Below are positions 1 to 11,300 of a DNA stretch of 64,000 nt, piece by piece. The translations under genes and the position numbers were made by a program. Each line of letters starts with the position of its first letter. Position 1 is the first letter of the stretch. Source of the DNA: Acanthochlamys bracteata (lineage: Eukaryota; Streptophyta; Magnoliopsida; Pandanales; Velloziaceae); contig CM034143.1 in the NCBI GenBank assembly GCA_019914995.1, forward strand, positions 1,242,501-1,306,500, written 5' to 3'. The notes under the pieces are model-generated. The model made no database searches. It was not told the origin of the DNA and saw only the letters and a list, made by a program, of their open reading frames with translations.

Positions 1-2
1 AA

Positions 3-1861
3 ACCATATCTATGTTGGAGGAAGCCAGACTTCAACCTGTTGCTTTAGATCTTACGGGGTCTGGGATAGACCATAAAGATCCTAACACTGTAACAACCTT
101 AGCAGATTACTCGAAGCCTCTCATAGATTACTTGGACAAGTTACTTGAGGATGAAAAGGTGAAGAGTTTACAGGATGTCTCCTCATGCACTGCTTCAAAA
201 GTATCTAACTAGAATATAACCATGCAGGTTATTTTGGTTGGTCATAGCTGTGGAGGTGCTAGCATATCATTAGCTTTGGAGTGTTTTCCCAAGAAGGTCT
301 CTAAGGCTGTATTTCTCTGTGCCACTATGGTGTCTGATGGGCAGAGACCTTATGATATTTTTGCCAATGAAGTAGGTTCCTCATTCCACTTATGCTAGAG
401 TAACCTATATGGTGGATACCCACTGGTCTTTATTGTCCCCATTGTAAAATGTTTTCATTGTGATATTTGCAGCTTGCATCTGCTGATGTTTTCATGCAAG
501 AGTCACAGTTTCTACTGTATGCTAATGGTAAAGAACAACCTCCTACGGCTCTTATGTTTGACAAGCAACTGATGAAAGGGTTGTACTTCAACCAGAGTCC
601 TTCCAAGGTTTGGACAAAATGCTAGCACTTTTACTAGATTTCATTATTTCATTTCCTTTTTGCTTGTTTGATTTATATTTAGTGTGCCAAGCTGGATGGT
701 AATAGATATCTATGTAGCAAATATGCAATCCTCCCTCACTTTCCTAATGAACTTAAACAGCCTTTGAGCTATGTCATAATGTCAAGCGGCACTGGCACTG
801 TGAAGTCAAGCCAAACAAGTATATGCTATTTTTGTGTTCAATGTGATACTATAATATGGATGATAATAGGATAATGAGTAATAGAGTGCGAAAAATGTAT
901 AATACAAGATTTTGTATGAAACTCTTCTTCTGCCTTGGACAAAAGCCACTAGAAAAAAAGATAGTCTTTGATTCAGTCATGCTGGAATCAAAATTTAAGC
1001 CTGATAATCTCAAATGTTGTGTGGAATTCAATAAGTTAGGTTTTTTGGACAAGTTTAGCGCTCTCATCACTATTTTACTTTTATGGATACCAATTCTTAG
1101 ACTATGAAGATTTTTCTGTTCAAGTTATGTTGGTTGCAGATGAAGAAGGCATTGCAAACCAACTTGTATGTTTTACCATAGAAAGAGATTATATACTTTA
1201 ATACCAGCGGACATGTAAGGAAAATCAACAGTCTATTTTGTTTTTCATTTAATTGAACTTACTGGATCTTAACCTTTGAACTCTGCACTCTTTTATCTTA
1301 GCCAGAGTTGTTGGAGTAAAGAGGCACGAAATCAAATGTCAAAAGTTTTCTGAGTCAATAAGTTAGTACTTTCAGAAGATAACAGGATAGCCTGAATTCT
1401 TCGTGGCATCATAAAGGAAAAAATATTAACAGAAAGCAAACATTGGTTTTCTTCACGAGTTTTGTTCAATGATATATCCAATTGAGATGAGCCATCATCT
1501 CCATGCGAATGATTAGTAGATTGTGGATGACATACTTCACTGTATTTTTTGTGTTTCACAATCTAATAAGGGGTGTTCATCTTGACAGGATGTAGCTCTT
1601 GCCACAGTGTCAATGAGGCCTTCTCCATTGGCACCGATTATGGAAAAGCTTTCACTAACTGCTGAAAACTATGGCAGTGTACGAAGATTCTTCATTCAAA
1701 CACTTGATGACCAGCTGCTCTCACCCGATACACAAGAGAAGCTAGTCCGTGAAAACCCGCCTCACGGGGTCTACAAGATCAAGGGCGGTGATCACTGCCC
1801 TTTCTTCTCAAAGCCACAGTCTTTGAACAAAATTTTGCTTGAAATTGCTTCCATGACCTAA
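3..1861 (+). CDS. Methylesterase-like alpha/beta hydrolase (MES11/13 type), 3' part
   Basis: Partial gene, cut by the left edge. Exons: 3(or earlier)-158, 228-371, 473-607 and 1589-1861 (stop TAA). All three junctions are phase 0 with GT-AG borders. The translation reads like the plant methylesterase family, which hydrolyses methyl esters of hormones such as methyl-IAA, methyl-jasmonate or methyl-salicylate. The nucleophile elbow GHSCGGA opens the second exon, with Ser as the expected catalytic residue. The catalytic His lies in GGDHCPFFSKPQSL near the C-terminus, and the run SMRPSPLAPIMEKLSL is typical of the MES11-14 subgroup. That subgroup often has an N-terminal plastid extension; here it would be upstream of the window and cannot be checked. 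The last intron is long (981 bp). Family assignment is firm, the subgroup is inferred, and the substrate is unknown. Confidence 0.88.
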
Positions 1862-3640
1862 GTTGGTCACGTAGAGATCAAAAGTAAGTAGGGGAACCCC
1901 AGAAGTTGCTTTTAACAGTAGCAAACAGATGGACGCTTTGGCTTGCTTTGTCAAAGAACAGCAATGGAAGTGGTTCCTTTCCCAAATTATTATCCTACTT
2001 GATCTGTGCTATGCTGCCTAGGCCATCTGGCGGACACAACGGAATGTGCTACTCTGTGTCTATGATGGCTCCATCAAATATATATGTTACGACAGGCGAG
2101 GGTAATATTGCCCCTTGTATGCCCTCAGCCAAGTACCCGATACCTGTCTGTGTTCATTAGATTCGTGTAGAGCAGATGATAAAATCTTTGTAATCTGAGG
2201 TGGTCTTGGGTGATACTTTTTAACTCATTTTCAATCTAACTTTTTATTTCATATATTTTAATAATTTTTTATAAAAATTTTCAGAATTTTTAAAAAGATT
2301 ATAAATTATAAAAAAATATAGCGTGATTTTTTAAAAAATTTAAAAGATTTTTTTTGTTGCAGAGTTTTTATTTTCAGAAAGCATTTTCAAAGATTCTCTG
2401 AGCCGTAAACCTTGACTCTTAATTGATAGTCATATCATTTTGAAATTACCCAGTCATGAACTTAGGCAAATAATTTACTCTCTTCATTAACCAATTGATT
2501 GAAAGCTTCCAATGCTATCCCGGTAAATTGATAATTGAATCCATTCAATTTTCCATTGCACAACAACACTTTTCTGGAGAAAAGCCAAAACATTTTCCTG
2601 ATTCATCTCTCTATAGGCTTATTAAAACATTCGTAAAACTCTTTTTCTAGCAAAAAATAGCTATAAGTAATCAGAACAAAGCTCAGTTGAAGTGTTTTCA
2701 GTAGCTCAACTTCCGGTCTAGATCAAAATATTACTGAGGTATTTAGTGTATATTTTAAATATTCATAACTGAGTTTTATGAAAGTAAAAATTAAAAAGTA
2801 AAATTTTTAAAAAAATAAATTAGAAGTGAAGTTCAGTATTCATATTTTAAATTTTTTTAAAAATAAATTTAAATTAAAAAAATAAAATTATATTAGAAAA
2901 TATGTAAATAAAAAAATTAGAACTATAATTTCGTATATAAAATTAAAAATTTAAATTTTTTGTATAAATAAAATATATAAATTGTTTGAAAACTCTAAAT
3001 TTGAAAAAAAATAAAATTATGTACGTTTATGAATACCGCAGTTTGCTACCTAAGCTATTAGCTACCGCTACGATACCGACGGCTGTAGACTTCCAATGCA
3101 GAAGTACGGTGCAACTCACTTTATAGAACTTAAAACTCATTTGCTCGCGCTGAGTTTTCAGAAATTCAATATTTTAACTATATTGTTTTGAAAGTAAGTT
3201 GGAAAAGTAAATTAGTTTTGTGCTCGATTGTATTTACTATTTGAAAGTTAATTTGTTATATTTATTTAAAAATGAATTTAAAAATAAATTTTTGACTAAA
3301 AAATGAGTTCGAAAGAGTTAAAATAATGAAGCCTTCCCCCATTGGTCTTGCATGAATAACATTTTCATGTTTGGGTTTTGAAAAAGAATTTTTTTTTCAA
3401 ATGAAGAACTTCAAAATTTTTTTAAAATATAAGTTTTATTTTTTTATCTAAAAATTAAAAATAAATAATAATAAAATTTGACAACATAAATTTTTTTTGT
3501 ACTTTCTAATTAAAAAAGATTATTACATATTTCTAAAATTTTATTAAAATTTGTAACGTAAAAAATTGAACCGAAAAGGAGAATATAAGTGCGGCAAAAA
3601 CGTGAGAAAAGAAATGAACGTGCCTATCATTCAAATTTAG
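1862..3640. other. Intergenic: 3' flank of the esterase gene, then AT-rich DNA
   Basis: The esterase 3' UTR probably runs to about 2220. Beyond it the DNA is AT-rich with poly-A/T runs and no convincing coding exon. It holds one decayed family B MITE (listed separately). The open frame at 1906-2160 is 3'-UTR sequence without gene-like features. Confidence 0.6.
2746..3040. mobile_element. Family B MITE, strongly diverged copy
   Basis: The order of motifs matches the better copies at 19309 and 41064: a degenerate left end followed by a TAAATATTCATAACT-like block, then a GAAGTGAAGTTCAGTAT-like block, and a right end of GTACGTTTATGAATA type. The termini have decayed and no clear target duplication remains, so the boundaries are approximate. 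Assigned by internal similarity only. Confidence 0.5.
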
Positions 3641-3650
3641 CAAGGGTCAA

Positions 3651-3713
3651 GGCCCAACGTTTTTTTTACCCCTTCACGCGCCAAGGCCCAACTTGCTTTC
3701 TCTCCTATATAAT
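3651..3713 (+). promoter_or_regulatory. Promoter with two GGCCCA motifs and a TATA box
   Basis: Two GGCCCAAC motifs (GGCCCA at 3651-3656 and 3685-3690) precede a TATA box, TATATAAT, at 3706-3713. In plants GGCCCA/TGGGCC (site II-like, TCP-bound) elements mark many housekeeping genes. The arrangement suits a transcription start near 3735-3745 for the small gene downstream. This is motif reading only. Confidence 0.5.
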
Positions 3714-3898
3714 TTAGCAGCAGCGTTCTTCTTCGCTTCTCCATTAATTTAATTTATTCATATAGATTTATTCTTCTCATCTTCGATCGAACAAACATTG
3801 TTCGATTGATTGATTTCTAGGGTTCGCAAATTGAACTCTCGATCTTTGAAATCTCCAACCAGATTCCGATCGTTTTCTTCTATTCCACAACGTTTGTT

Positions 3899-4200
3899 TG
3901 AACACAGGTTTGGATTCCTTTCGCTGTTTTGGAACTTGATTTTGTCACGTTTTATTTCGTTTTATTGTATAATTTATAAATTGAGTTCACTTGGTGATTA
4001 TTGTCAATAGAATGTGGGAAAATCTTGAGCAAGGATTTCGAACCGAATTTCGAGCATGTTCTTCTACTGTAAAGATCCCGGACACAGGTTTGGAACTCGT
4101 CTGTTGTTTTTGAAACTGATTTGTTTGCGTTTTGTTGTTTTGTTTAGTATATAATTAAATTTTGCTTCGTGACACGGTTCTGATTTTAATCAATAGAATG
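3899..4200 (+). repeat. Imperfect duplication in the leader of the small gene
   Basis: A unit beginning ACACAGGTTTGGA and ending TTTTAATCAATAGAATGT (second copy, about 4081-4201) is matched by 3902-4013 (ACACAGGTTTGGA to ATTGTCAATAGAATGT). Each unit looks like a short intron bordered by a CACAG/GTTTGG donor and an ATAG/AATGT acceptor, so the leader may carry two related small introns around a 68-nt exon. Confidence 0.5.
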
Positions 4201-4202
4201 TA

Positions 4203-7200
4203 ATGAAAGGCGGTCCTGAAACTCAATTCCGCAAAAGGTAGTTGTTATCTTTTCGTTATAGTTTGTTTTCCTGAAGGAATTTGAAGGCAATGTTGTCTAA
4301 TGCTGCTCCCTGTTACTAATCCTTGTGGAAGAACATGGAATTGATCAAATTATGATTTTATAATTAGTTTCCTTTTTTACTATCTGTAGATTCAGGTTTA
4401 GTCTTCAACTATGCTGTTCTGAATCAGCTCTAACGAAGGTTGCTTCGATATATCTTTCTATAAATTTTGTGATTGTGCATTGGAATTGGGTCACTATTGT
4501 TTGGTAACTTGGTGGTTGAACAGGGGTGGTTGATTGGTTTCTAACTTCCAAAGTAGATGACATGAGTTACAATTGTTTCTTTTAATTAGGAGGTATTGTG
4601 AATGAGGTTCTCATCTAAGTTTTAATTGGTTCTCCTTTAATTCCTAAACCGCCAGCAAATTTCAGGGATCTTTATCTGTATAACAGAGGCTTGTAGAATT
4701 ACATATCTGGTGCTTAGTCAAATGTCATATACAGCTGTCTATATGTGTAGTAATTATGTTCATTGCATTTTGCTGTGATTGTTCTGCTTACAGAAAGAAA
4801 ACTCTTAATTGCTTCGATTCTCTTGTAAAAATGTGGCTAAGTTTATTTTTTGAAATCTTCAACTGGTATATGGGTAGAATATGTGAATCCTGTGGTTGTA
4901 TAGTATATGATTCAGGTGAAATTTCATGTAGCAGCTTGGCAATGTGTGAAGTGATCATCTTTTGTGCTACTTGTAAAACTAGGTCAGACAATAAATTCAG
5001 TTTGTTGCCATTCACGATTGTATCTTTCAGTTTTTCCAGTTGCAATGTACAAAATCCCAAAATTCTGCCTCTGTATTACTGGAGAGACTCCCCTTATCCA
5101 GAAGTAAAATCTGAAGTTACCTCATCAAAAGAAGTACAGCTCTTTTATTTACCACTTGTTACAGGTGCCAAAACTGTGGCCAATAGTTACAAGAATATGT
5201 TACATGCATAAGGACTGCAACCTTCCTTTTTTGTTGGCTAATGCTGCTATGCAGATTCTGACAATGCAATGGAGGTTAACATGCTCAACTCTTTTATGCC
5301 CATGCCTGTGCTGCTACACCAGTGTTGTTCATGCAAACATACCCTTTGTTACAATAGAACAAGTTTACTATTTTATATCATTCACTGAACTTTGCTGTAA
5401 TGATCATGCTTTATACTTCTCAGCTGTGATATCTCTGTAAGATAAGGTTGGGTAATAATCCTACATTTGATGAATGGTTGCTGACTTTTTCCTCATTTCA
5501 CTTGTCTCTTTTCCTTGGTAGGGTACCAAGTCAGAAACCTTGGATCATTTTAGTACATATACATCTGTTAAATGCATCATTATGGTTGTGGCCTTTACAT
5601 CTTAGTCACTCTAGAAAATATTCTGAAGGCATTACAAATCTGAAGATTACACTAGAATAGAGATATCTTGAAGGTTTCCAGTTCTCTTCTCAAGTCAAAA
5701 CTACTGATTTGGCCTTTAGTCTGGGCTATTTCTGGCTGAGTTAAGTTACTCATATTAAGTTATAGAAGGCATATCCTTGTCATGTGTAAACAAGGATTCT
5801 TTACTCTTTTGTAGATTATCGTGGCAGCCTTCAATTGATATTGATCGATTTGAAGAAATTGGTTTCCTAGTTTCCAGTTTAATTGACCAAGTCGTAGGAT
5901 CGTATCTCCGCTATGGTTTTAGTTCTCATTCTTATGAACACTAATTTCAGGTTATATTGTCTTCTTACTCCCGATCAAATGGCGTATATGAAGAGCTTAC
6001 ATCGTGGTGCTTCAAGTTCTTGCTTCTTCCCAATCTAAAGGATTGCCATATTCTCACTGGTGCTTTGCTCAAAATCGTACACAAAGGTTAGTAATAACTT
6101 GTACCACAGCTGTCGCTCCAATTTCTTCAAGAGGATAATTTTTATTCCCTTTGTACTTCTCTTATTTATATGGCATCTTTTTCCATGTTAGAATGAAGGA
6201 TTTGTTGATTTTTCAGCGTAATGTAGAGTTGACTTTTGTCATATGCGTATTTCTTTTTCATTATAGCCTTAGTTTAGCATTTAAGTGGTATGATAAAGAT
6301 GATTCCTACTTCCAATAGAACTCCACAATCACTGCACAGCTATCATCATGACTTATCTTGCTCAAGTTAATGCAGTTTTACAATTAGTCTAGCATTGGGC
6401 CACTTAAAAATGTTTTAGCTGAGCAATGTTAGTACCCTTGGTGAATGCTACTTGAGTTAAACCATTATGCATTCTAGCTGGCTTAGTACACTTATTTTAC
6501 CATTCAATTTTAGTAAGAACTAGAGCTCTATGTTGTTATCTCTTGGTTCAAGCAGAGGACAGTTTCTTGTTATTATTGGGTACCCTTCTCTTGTAGACAC
6601 AACAATATGTCTTTATTACATACCTTAAAAAGCATTTAGAACTCATTCCAAATTAGAATTGAAATGCTCGAAGTGTAGTGTTGTAACCTCTTAGAAACTC
6701 AATTCACCAAACCATAAATTATCAGAAGGTAATGTTTTGCATTACATGTTTGCTAGTTGTTTGTTCAGGATTTTTAAGTTAGATTCTTAAAATATACTTT
6801 TTCTTAGAGAAATACATGTATTTGTTTGTTAAAGGAGCAGGCATGTTTTCTTAAACATGAAATTCTTGTTTATTTGAAACATATCATATACTCATATTAT
6901 GGAATATGGAAGATTGAATTGATTTCTTAATCACCTCAATTCTGACTCTGATTTCGCTCAAAGTTGCAAGTGTTAGTTGTTCAAATGCATCCCTTTTATC
7001 AATTTCAGGACTCAAAAGCTTGTTTCCCATGTAACATGAAGTTTTAATGTGCTTTTGGCTAGATCACCTTGGTACCCCCTGAATTTCCACTTTAGTTTCG
7101 CTTTCGCCTGTAAGGTTTAAATAATTCCAACTTAGGTCTTGGATTTTGCATGGCAGCTAGTGTGCGCCCTAAATTATAAGTAGTTTTGGTTTTAGCCCAT

Positions 7201-8001
7201 ATTTTAAAAATGTTCATTTGATTCATCACATGAAGTGTTTATGCAATTTAAGATATATGTCTTTTAATGTAGAATTCTTATCATTTGTTGTTAAAAAAAT
7301 TAAACCCTTTCTTTTTAGTGTAATTAAACATATTAGAAGTAGTTTTTTGTATATAGTGGAAAATTATAAGAACTTTTTTTCAAATTTACTTAGATGCTAC
7401 ACAGGCATCATGTGATAAATCTAAGGGAAATTTTAACAATAGGGTCCAAAATGAAACTAGTTAAACTCCAAAAGGCAACAAACGAAAACATTTAAATATT
7501 ATGGATCAACGTTAAATTAAAGTGAAGGCCGAGTAGCCACCGAGGTAATTTAGATGTACTTTTGCATGTAATGTATGCATGCCTGCAATTACTTTCCAAG
7601 CTCAGGTTAATGATGCTCTCTTGTAACTCTTTAGTACTGGCTGACCAATTTTCATATGATATGTCAGAGACACCTTAAACAAACTGGACTTCAACTTCTA
7701 TCAATGTAGGCTCCAGTGCGATGGTTAAGCATCTGGATTGTTCTTTTGCAACAATATTCATATGGATATACAGTTATTGAATCCATTTTGTTTCTACCAA
7801 TTTTTTCTTTCAATAACCTAGGCATTTGCTTGTACAGACGGTATCTAGTAGTACACCATGTACGTTTCGTACGATACTCTGCCTTGATTACACTATTGGA
7901 TCTTTGATTATTACAACTTGATTTCTTGGGTGCAGGAATTTGCAGAGCACATAACGCCTACAATATTAGAACTTTTGGAAAAACAGAACGAAGCCAGGTA
8001 G
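4203..8001 (+). CDS. Small four-exon gene, about 101 aa, function unknown
   Basis: I do not recognise the product. A consistent model has exons 4203-4237, 5815-5893, 5951-6086 and 7946-8001. Phases agree at every junction (2, 0, 1) and the borders are GT-AG, giving 102 codons including a TAG stop. The protein starts MKGGPETQFRKR, has a W-x-P-S-I-D-I-D stretch, a hydrophobic helix-rich middle (FEEIGFLVSSLIDQ; CFKFLLLPNLKDC) and a charged C-terminus (ILELLEKQNEAR). No signal peptide or membrane segment is evident. The leader starts near 3735 behind a TATA box and appears to contain small introns. The last intron (1.86 kb) is the least certain join: an alternative acceptor at 7935 would break phase. 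It converges on the PHD gene, with 302 bp between the two stops. The 151-aa open frame at 4756-5211 lies inside intron 1 and is not supported. Confidence 0.5.
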
Positions 8002-8303
8002 GGACACAGTTCTCCAACCTTTACTGACGATTCTACACTTGTAAATCGTAGTCACGAGTTCGATTGGTGTTTCGTTTACATAAATTCCTCACTCCAGAAA
8101 CCTTAAAAAAAGCCCACATTCTGAAAGACAAAAAGTCTAAAAATTCTCATAAACACGGATCTCATATAACTTGTTCTTTACGAAACAAGGGTAGCTCAAT
8201 GCAAACATGCCTACTGTTGCCATTCATAATATTATAGAACATACATAATATTAAATTACTGATATATACATACGCAACGAGGTAAACTATCAAAAAAAGG
8301 AGG
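8002..8303. other. Convergent intergenic spacer
   Basis: Three hundred bases between two facing stop codons. It should hold the 3' ends of both transcripts, and the poly(A) signals probably overlap. I see no further gene or repeat. Confidence 0.6.
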
Positions 8304-11300
8304 TCACCCTACTGTTGCCATTCTACTACGCTTATTTGCATCATTTAGCAATATCATTCCATCTTTGCACCTCCCGTTGGTCTTTTGGTGTCTTCCAGTG
8401 GAACGGCTTATAGGCTTGCATAGCTTTGCACACCTCCTACAGACATACCTACCAGGAACTTCAGCGTTGTCTTTGATGCCTGCACATCTTGTGTGCTGCC
8501 ACACCCCGCATAAATCACACGCCAACATCCTCTCACCATCATCATCCCTAGCACCGCATGTGCATTCAACAACCCAGTTTTCATTCCCTTTCTCTGTTCG
8601 AAAGTGCACAAGCTTCTGGTCATCAAGGCATCTTCCTCTAATCCGGATGATACCATTAGTTCCAATCAGAAGCTTAACATGGGTAGAATCTCCAACTCCC
8701 TTGAAATCCACCAGCTGTTCTGCTTGGAACCTCTGGAAGAAAAGGTAAGTTTCCTGGAAGGCTTTTGAAGCTTCCACCTTCAGGTCTGCAAAAGTAGCAG
8801 TGACTGGCAGAACAAGGAGCTCCGTAGGGGGAGTTGTGTAATCCTTTGGTTGATCAATTAGCTCAACCAAACACCACACGCTGAGCATCAGTGGGTTTGC
8901 AGGTAGGAGAATGGAGATGGATTTGTCATAGTGTTTAATGAATTGTTTGCAGTCAAGAAGCATTGCTGCAGATTTCTGAGCAGCTTTATGCATTGCCTGT
9001 GGTTTGTAGGCTTGCATACTTGCTGGATTAAGCAAGGAATCGTAGAGGAACTTGAGGTCTCTAATTAATTGTTCCTCAGAAGGCCATGAAGCTGTTCGCA
9101 GAGTCCCTGGGACGTCACTCAAGGTTGCTTCAAGTCTGGTCAAGAAGAAAGATAGAAGTTCTTTATTCATGCAAAAAGAATAAAGGATAACTAATTATTC
9201 ACAAATATGAACATTTTGGACCGACCTGTACTCCAAGGTGCATGTTTCAGAATTGCATCGAACAGCAACGAAGTAGCCATTGCCATCTACTTGACCACCC
9301 AAGCCTCTAAGACAGTAATCAAGCAGCTCTGGGGACTTCACTGCCTGATATGCAGCTCCCTTTAGGGCACGCCAGGTCACCCACTTAGATCCATCAACAG
9401 AACGAAGGATCTTGAGCAGAGATTCCTCACCATGCTTAATGTCTTCACTGGTCCAGACACATAGTGCACTTGAAGTGGCTTCCTCTGCCATCTTCTTGCC
9501 AGATGTTTGAATCTGTCCCTTGTGCACTGCATGGAGCAAACGAGTGATGCCACAGAACAAGTCCCTCACAGTCACTAGCTGCTGCTCAGATATGGACTTG
9601 TACAGATATATCCTCCTCTGCAGCTCAGTTGGCTGAGATCGTCCATGGGGGAAGAACATTGTGAGTGGTACACTTGAAACTGTTTCAACTGCTTTTCTGT
9701 ATGCGCCATCAGTAACAGCATAGCTACCAGTACCAAACTCATAACCCCAGTTGCCGTACCACGAATGTCCAGTTGTAACTGCATGAAGAAGCCTAAACTC
9801 CATTCCATACTTCTTGGACAAGTCCATCACAGTCAATTTCCTGCAACCAAGAAACGAGTTTTATTCAACTAATGTGTAGAGATACTGGAATCTTCTTTAA
9901 AGAAGTTGAAAAATGTTTTCTCATTTGCAAAATCTTGTGATGATTGAGCATAACTCTTCCATAAATATTATTTTTCTGAGGAGAACTCTGCCATAATTGA
10001 GATTTGATTTGCAAGATCTAGTGATAGTTGAGAATAACCCTTCAACAAATATTTTCTGTGAAGAAGAACTCTACCATAACTTCTCGTCTACAACTTCATT
10101 ACTTAATTCTCCAGAATAACTCCACTGTTGAAATACAGAACTTGCAAGCCCTTCTATTTGCAATATTGTAGTAAAACAGACAGTATATGAAGCTGCTACT
10201 TCTTTAAATAAAGCATATTCTTCAACAAATTTGGAAGGATTTGAGCCATCATTTTCCTCCAACACTACAAGCTACTGATTATACTGCATCCAATCTGGCT
10301 AAAGACATACAATTCACAGAACTTTATCCATAATTTCTGAAAAGCTATATATCAAGTTATTGATCAGGTAACTACCATACTGTAAGACTTAGATTGGATG
10401 ACCAGTACAAAGGTTAGCTTCAAAAAGGGGAGCCCTAACAATGTGTGCAAAATCAAAACATATGATGCCATACCTGACAGCAAGCGTTTTACATAGATGA
10501 TCCCAGAAGGCCATGATATCACATCCAGTCAAACAATTTGATCCTCCTTCTCGACCATTTACCCTAAGAAGGTGGCCATACCCATTAGCATGAATCAAAC
10601 CGTGCAACAAGTTAGTAGAATCCTCCAACTGGAAACGTGCAAGGTCTTCAACAGACTCAGGAGTCATGACGTGATGGCAATTTGAACATCTGGAAAGTAA
10701 CATCAATTTAATGATTGAATACTCCTTTCAGAGTGAATAGCATGCCAAAATCCATAGACACCAACTTTGCAACAAGTACAATCTTCAAAGCAAAATCCAT
10801 TCAATTCTGTGGATGGTCCTAGTGACATGCACACTTGGGCATATAACCAAGCCAACCAATTTCAAAAAACAAGTAGAAGTAATGGACATAACTATACAAT
10901 AACAAAATCCTACTCAAACATAATTATCCAATTAAATACGAAAGACAAGACATCTCTGCTGTCTTTTAGCTTGCTAACATGCCTAGTCATTAACTATTGT
11001 TCCTTCAATTCATTCAAGGAGACACTAAAGAGTATAAAGCTATTCTTGGACATGATAACTATAAAACCTAGGCTATTGATTTGGAGAAACCGGATACATC
11101 ACTCTGTAGAATATCTTGGAGCGTAGATCATGAGCTAGACCAGTGTTGGCTATTGTCACACTGAATAATGTCCGTCTCAGTTGAATTCACAAATCAGTAA
11201 AAGTAAAAGCACCTAAAACTAGTAATAAATATTAAGATGGCTTCCAAAGCCTAGTAGCGATTGGATACTGAGACCACCAACCTTCATAGTCAAGTTCATA

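Noticed and set aside
4756..5211. 151-codon open frame on the + strand
   Set aside because: It lies inside intron 1 of the small gene, has low-complexity Ser/Cys/Phe-rich composition and no recognisable domain. A 90-codon frame overlaps it on the other strand.
8365..8748. 127-codon frame on the + strand
   Set aside because: It is antisense to the PHD-finger exon, which is a confident gene on the minus strand.
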